Assembly: GCF_000022325.1 (NCBI RefSeq)
Contig: NC_012034.1
Span: forward strand, 2,855,719 to 2,919,718
Length of the DNA stretch: 64,000 nt
From: Caldicellulosiruptor bescii DSM 6725
GTDB lineage: Bacteria > Bacillota > Thermoanaerobacteria > Caldicellulosiruptorales > Caldicellulosiruptoraceae
Reading direction: 5' to 3'
Made by a program: the position numbers and the translations under genes. Of the stretch, positions 63,597 to 64,000 are shown piece after piece. How positions within the stretch are numbered: position 1 is the stretch's first letter; each line of letters opens with the position of its first letter. The notes below the pieces were generated by a model. It had not been told where the DNA came from. It saw nothing but the letters and a program-made list of their open reading frames with translations, and did no database searches.

Positions 63597-64000
63597 ACAC
63601 GAAACTTAAAAAACCCTCAAATATAACACAAAAATTGTCCACAGAAAAAACTATGTTTACTTACTTTTTTAAAACCCATTCTTTTTTCTGCACCTTCATA
63701 AGACAATCCTTCTTAAAAAAGTCAACCATCGTTAATCAAGATATCCACATGTGAAAAATCAATTTTAATAAATTTAATTCACAAAAATAATCCACATATC
63801 CACAGTTTTTATCCACAGACTTTTAACAGGATGTAGACAATTTTTTCACTGTGGAAAATTTGATTCTCAAAATATATTTTCTTATTGATGTGGATAATTT
63901 TTTTTGGTATATTTAATAATGCTTCTAAAAATTATAAAACATATTTTCGGTTGTGGAAATTAGTTTTCCACAGTTGTTGATAACATTGTGGATAACACTT
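63597..64000. other. Putative oriC: cluster of DnaA boxes
   Basis: At least nine DnaA-box-like 9-mers in about 370 bp: TTGTCCACA 63635, ATATCCACA 63741 and 63796, TAATCCACA 63788, perfect TTATCCACA 63809, and on the other strand TGTGGAAAA 63850, perfect TGTGGATAA 63889 and 63987, TGTGGAAAT 63952; also TTTTCCACA 63964. Highly A+T-rich tracts between them (63898-63950) could be the unwinding element. parS sites and the rpmH block nearby support an origin. dnaA would lie beyond the window. Confidence 0.9.

Overview
The window is A+T-rich chromosomal DNA from a low-G+C, thermophile-like Firmicute, most probably Caldicellulosiruptor or a close relative. This is inferred from gene content: an unsecreted GH10 xylanase with two esterases, SpoVA/SpoVS/GerA-type genes, large CRISPR arrays, a BirA-type bioY promoter, and an oriC-proximal rpmH-rnpA-yidD-yidC-jag-mnmE-mnmG-rsmG-noc block with parAB. 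No database search was possible. No tRNA or rRNA genes were recognised.

Layout. (1) 1-10141 is accessory DNA: decayed genes, CRISPR array 1, a cysteine-rich family protein, a serine protease and a rhomboid protease, then a type III CRISPR ancillary operon (csx1, csx20, a small zinc ribbon) and a shattered DUF1848 gene. (2) 10366-17302 is the second CRISPR locus, split by a 4.08-kb gene cassette lying between two repeats. (3) 17574-21545 is an acetylated-xylan operon (esterase, polysaccharide deacetylase, GH10). (4) 21623-31156 holds bioY under a BirA-like operator, recD2, a possible ComK-like protein, DUF1659/DUF2922/YvrJ, spoVAC-D-E, a broken csx20 copy, a three-gene operon of unknown function with two apparent AUU starts, and spoVS. 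(5) 31254-44630 holds signalling and regulation genes: a GGDEF-EAL sensor, two overlapping WYL regulators, an atypical chemotaxis receptor, a CAP-domain protein, a lone class I fumarase alpha subunit, CvpA and a PP2C phosphatase. (6) 44653-57859 is the origin-proximal core: parAB with two parS sites, a pstS-phoA pair behind eight phased Pho-box-like hexamers, noc, rsmG, mnmG, mnmE, jag, yidC, yidD, rnpA and rpmH. (7) 57876-59484 is an ISLre2-type insertion sequence with a 10-bp target duplication. (8) 59634-63596 is a gerA-type germinant-receptor operon. (9) 63597-64000 is a DnaA-box cluster, very likely oriC.

How it fits together. The arrays share a leader carrying a strong promoter, and Csx1/Csx20 look like the cyclic-oligoadenylate effector and its off-switch. 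The Cas interference and adaptation genes must lie elsewhere. The most unusual structure is in the arrays. Array 2 has no degenerate end repeat and array 3 has no leader, so they read as one array opened by 4.08 kb of foreign-looking genes. Array 1 likewise has 495 bp, carrying an SSB-like tail, a small gene and a broken recA-like start, between its last good repeat and its degenerate terminal repeat. Both inserts stop inside a reading frame exactly at a repeat.
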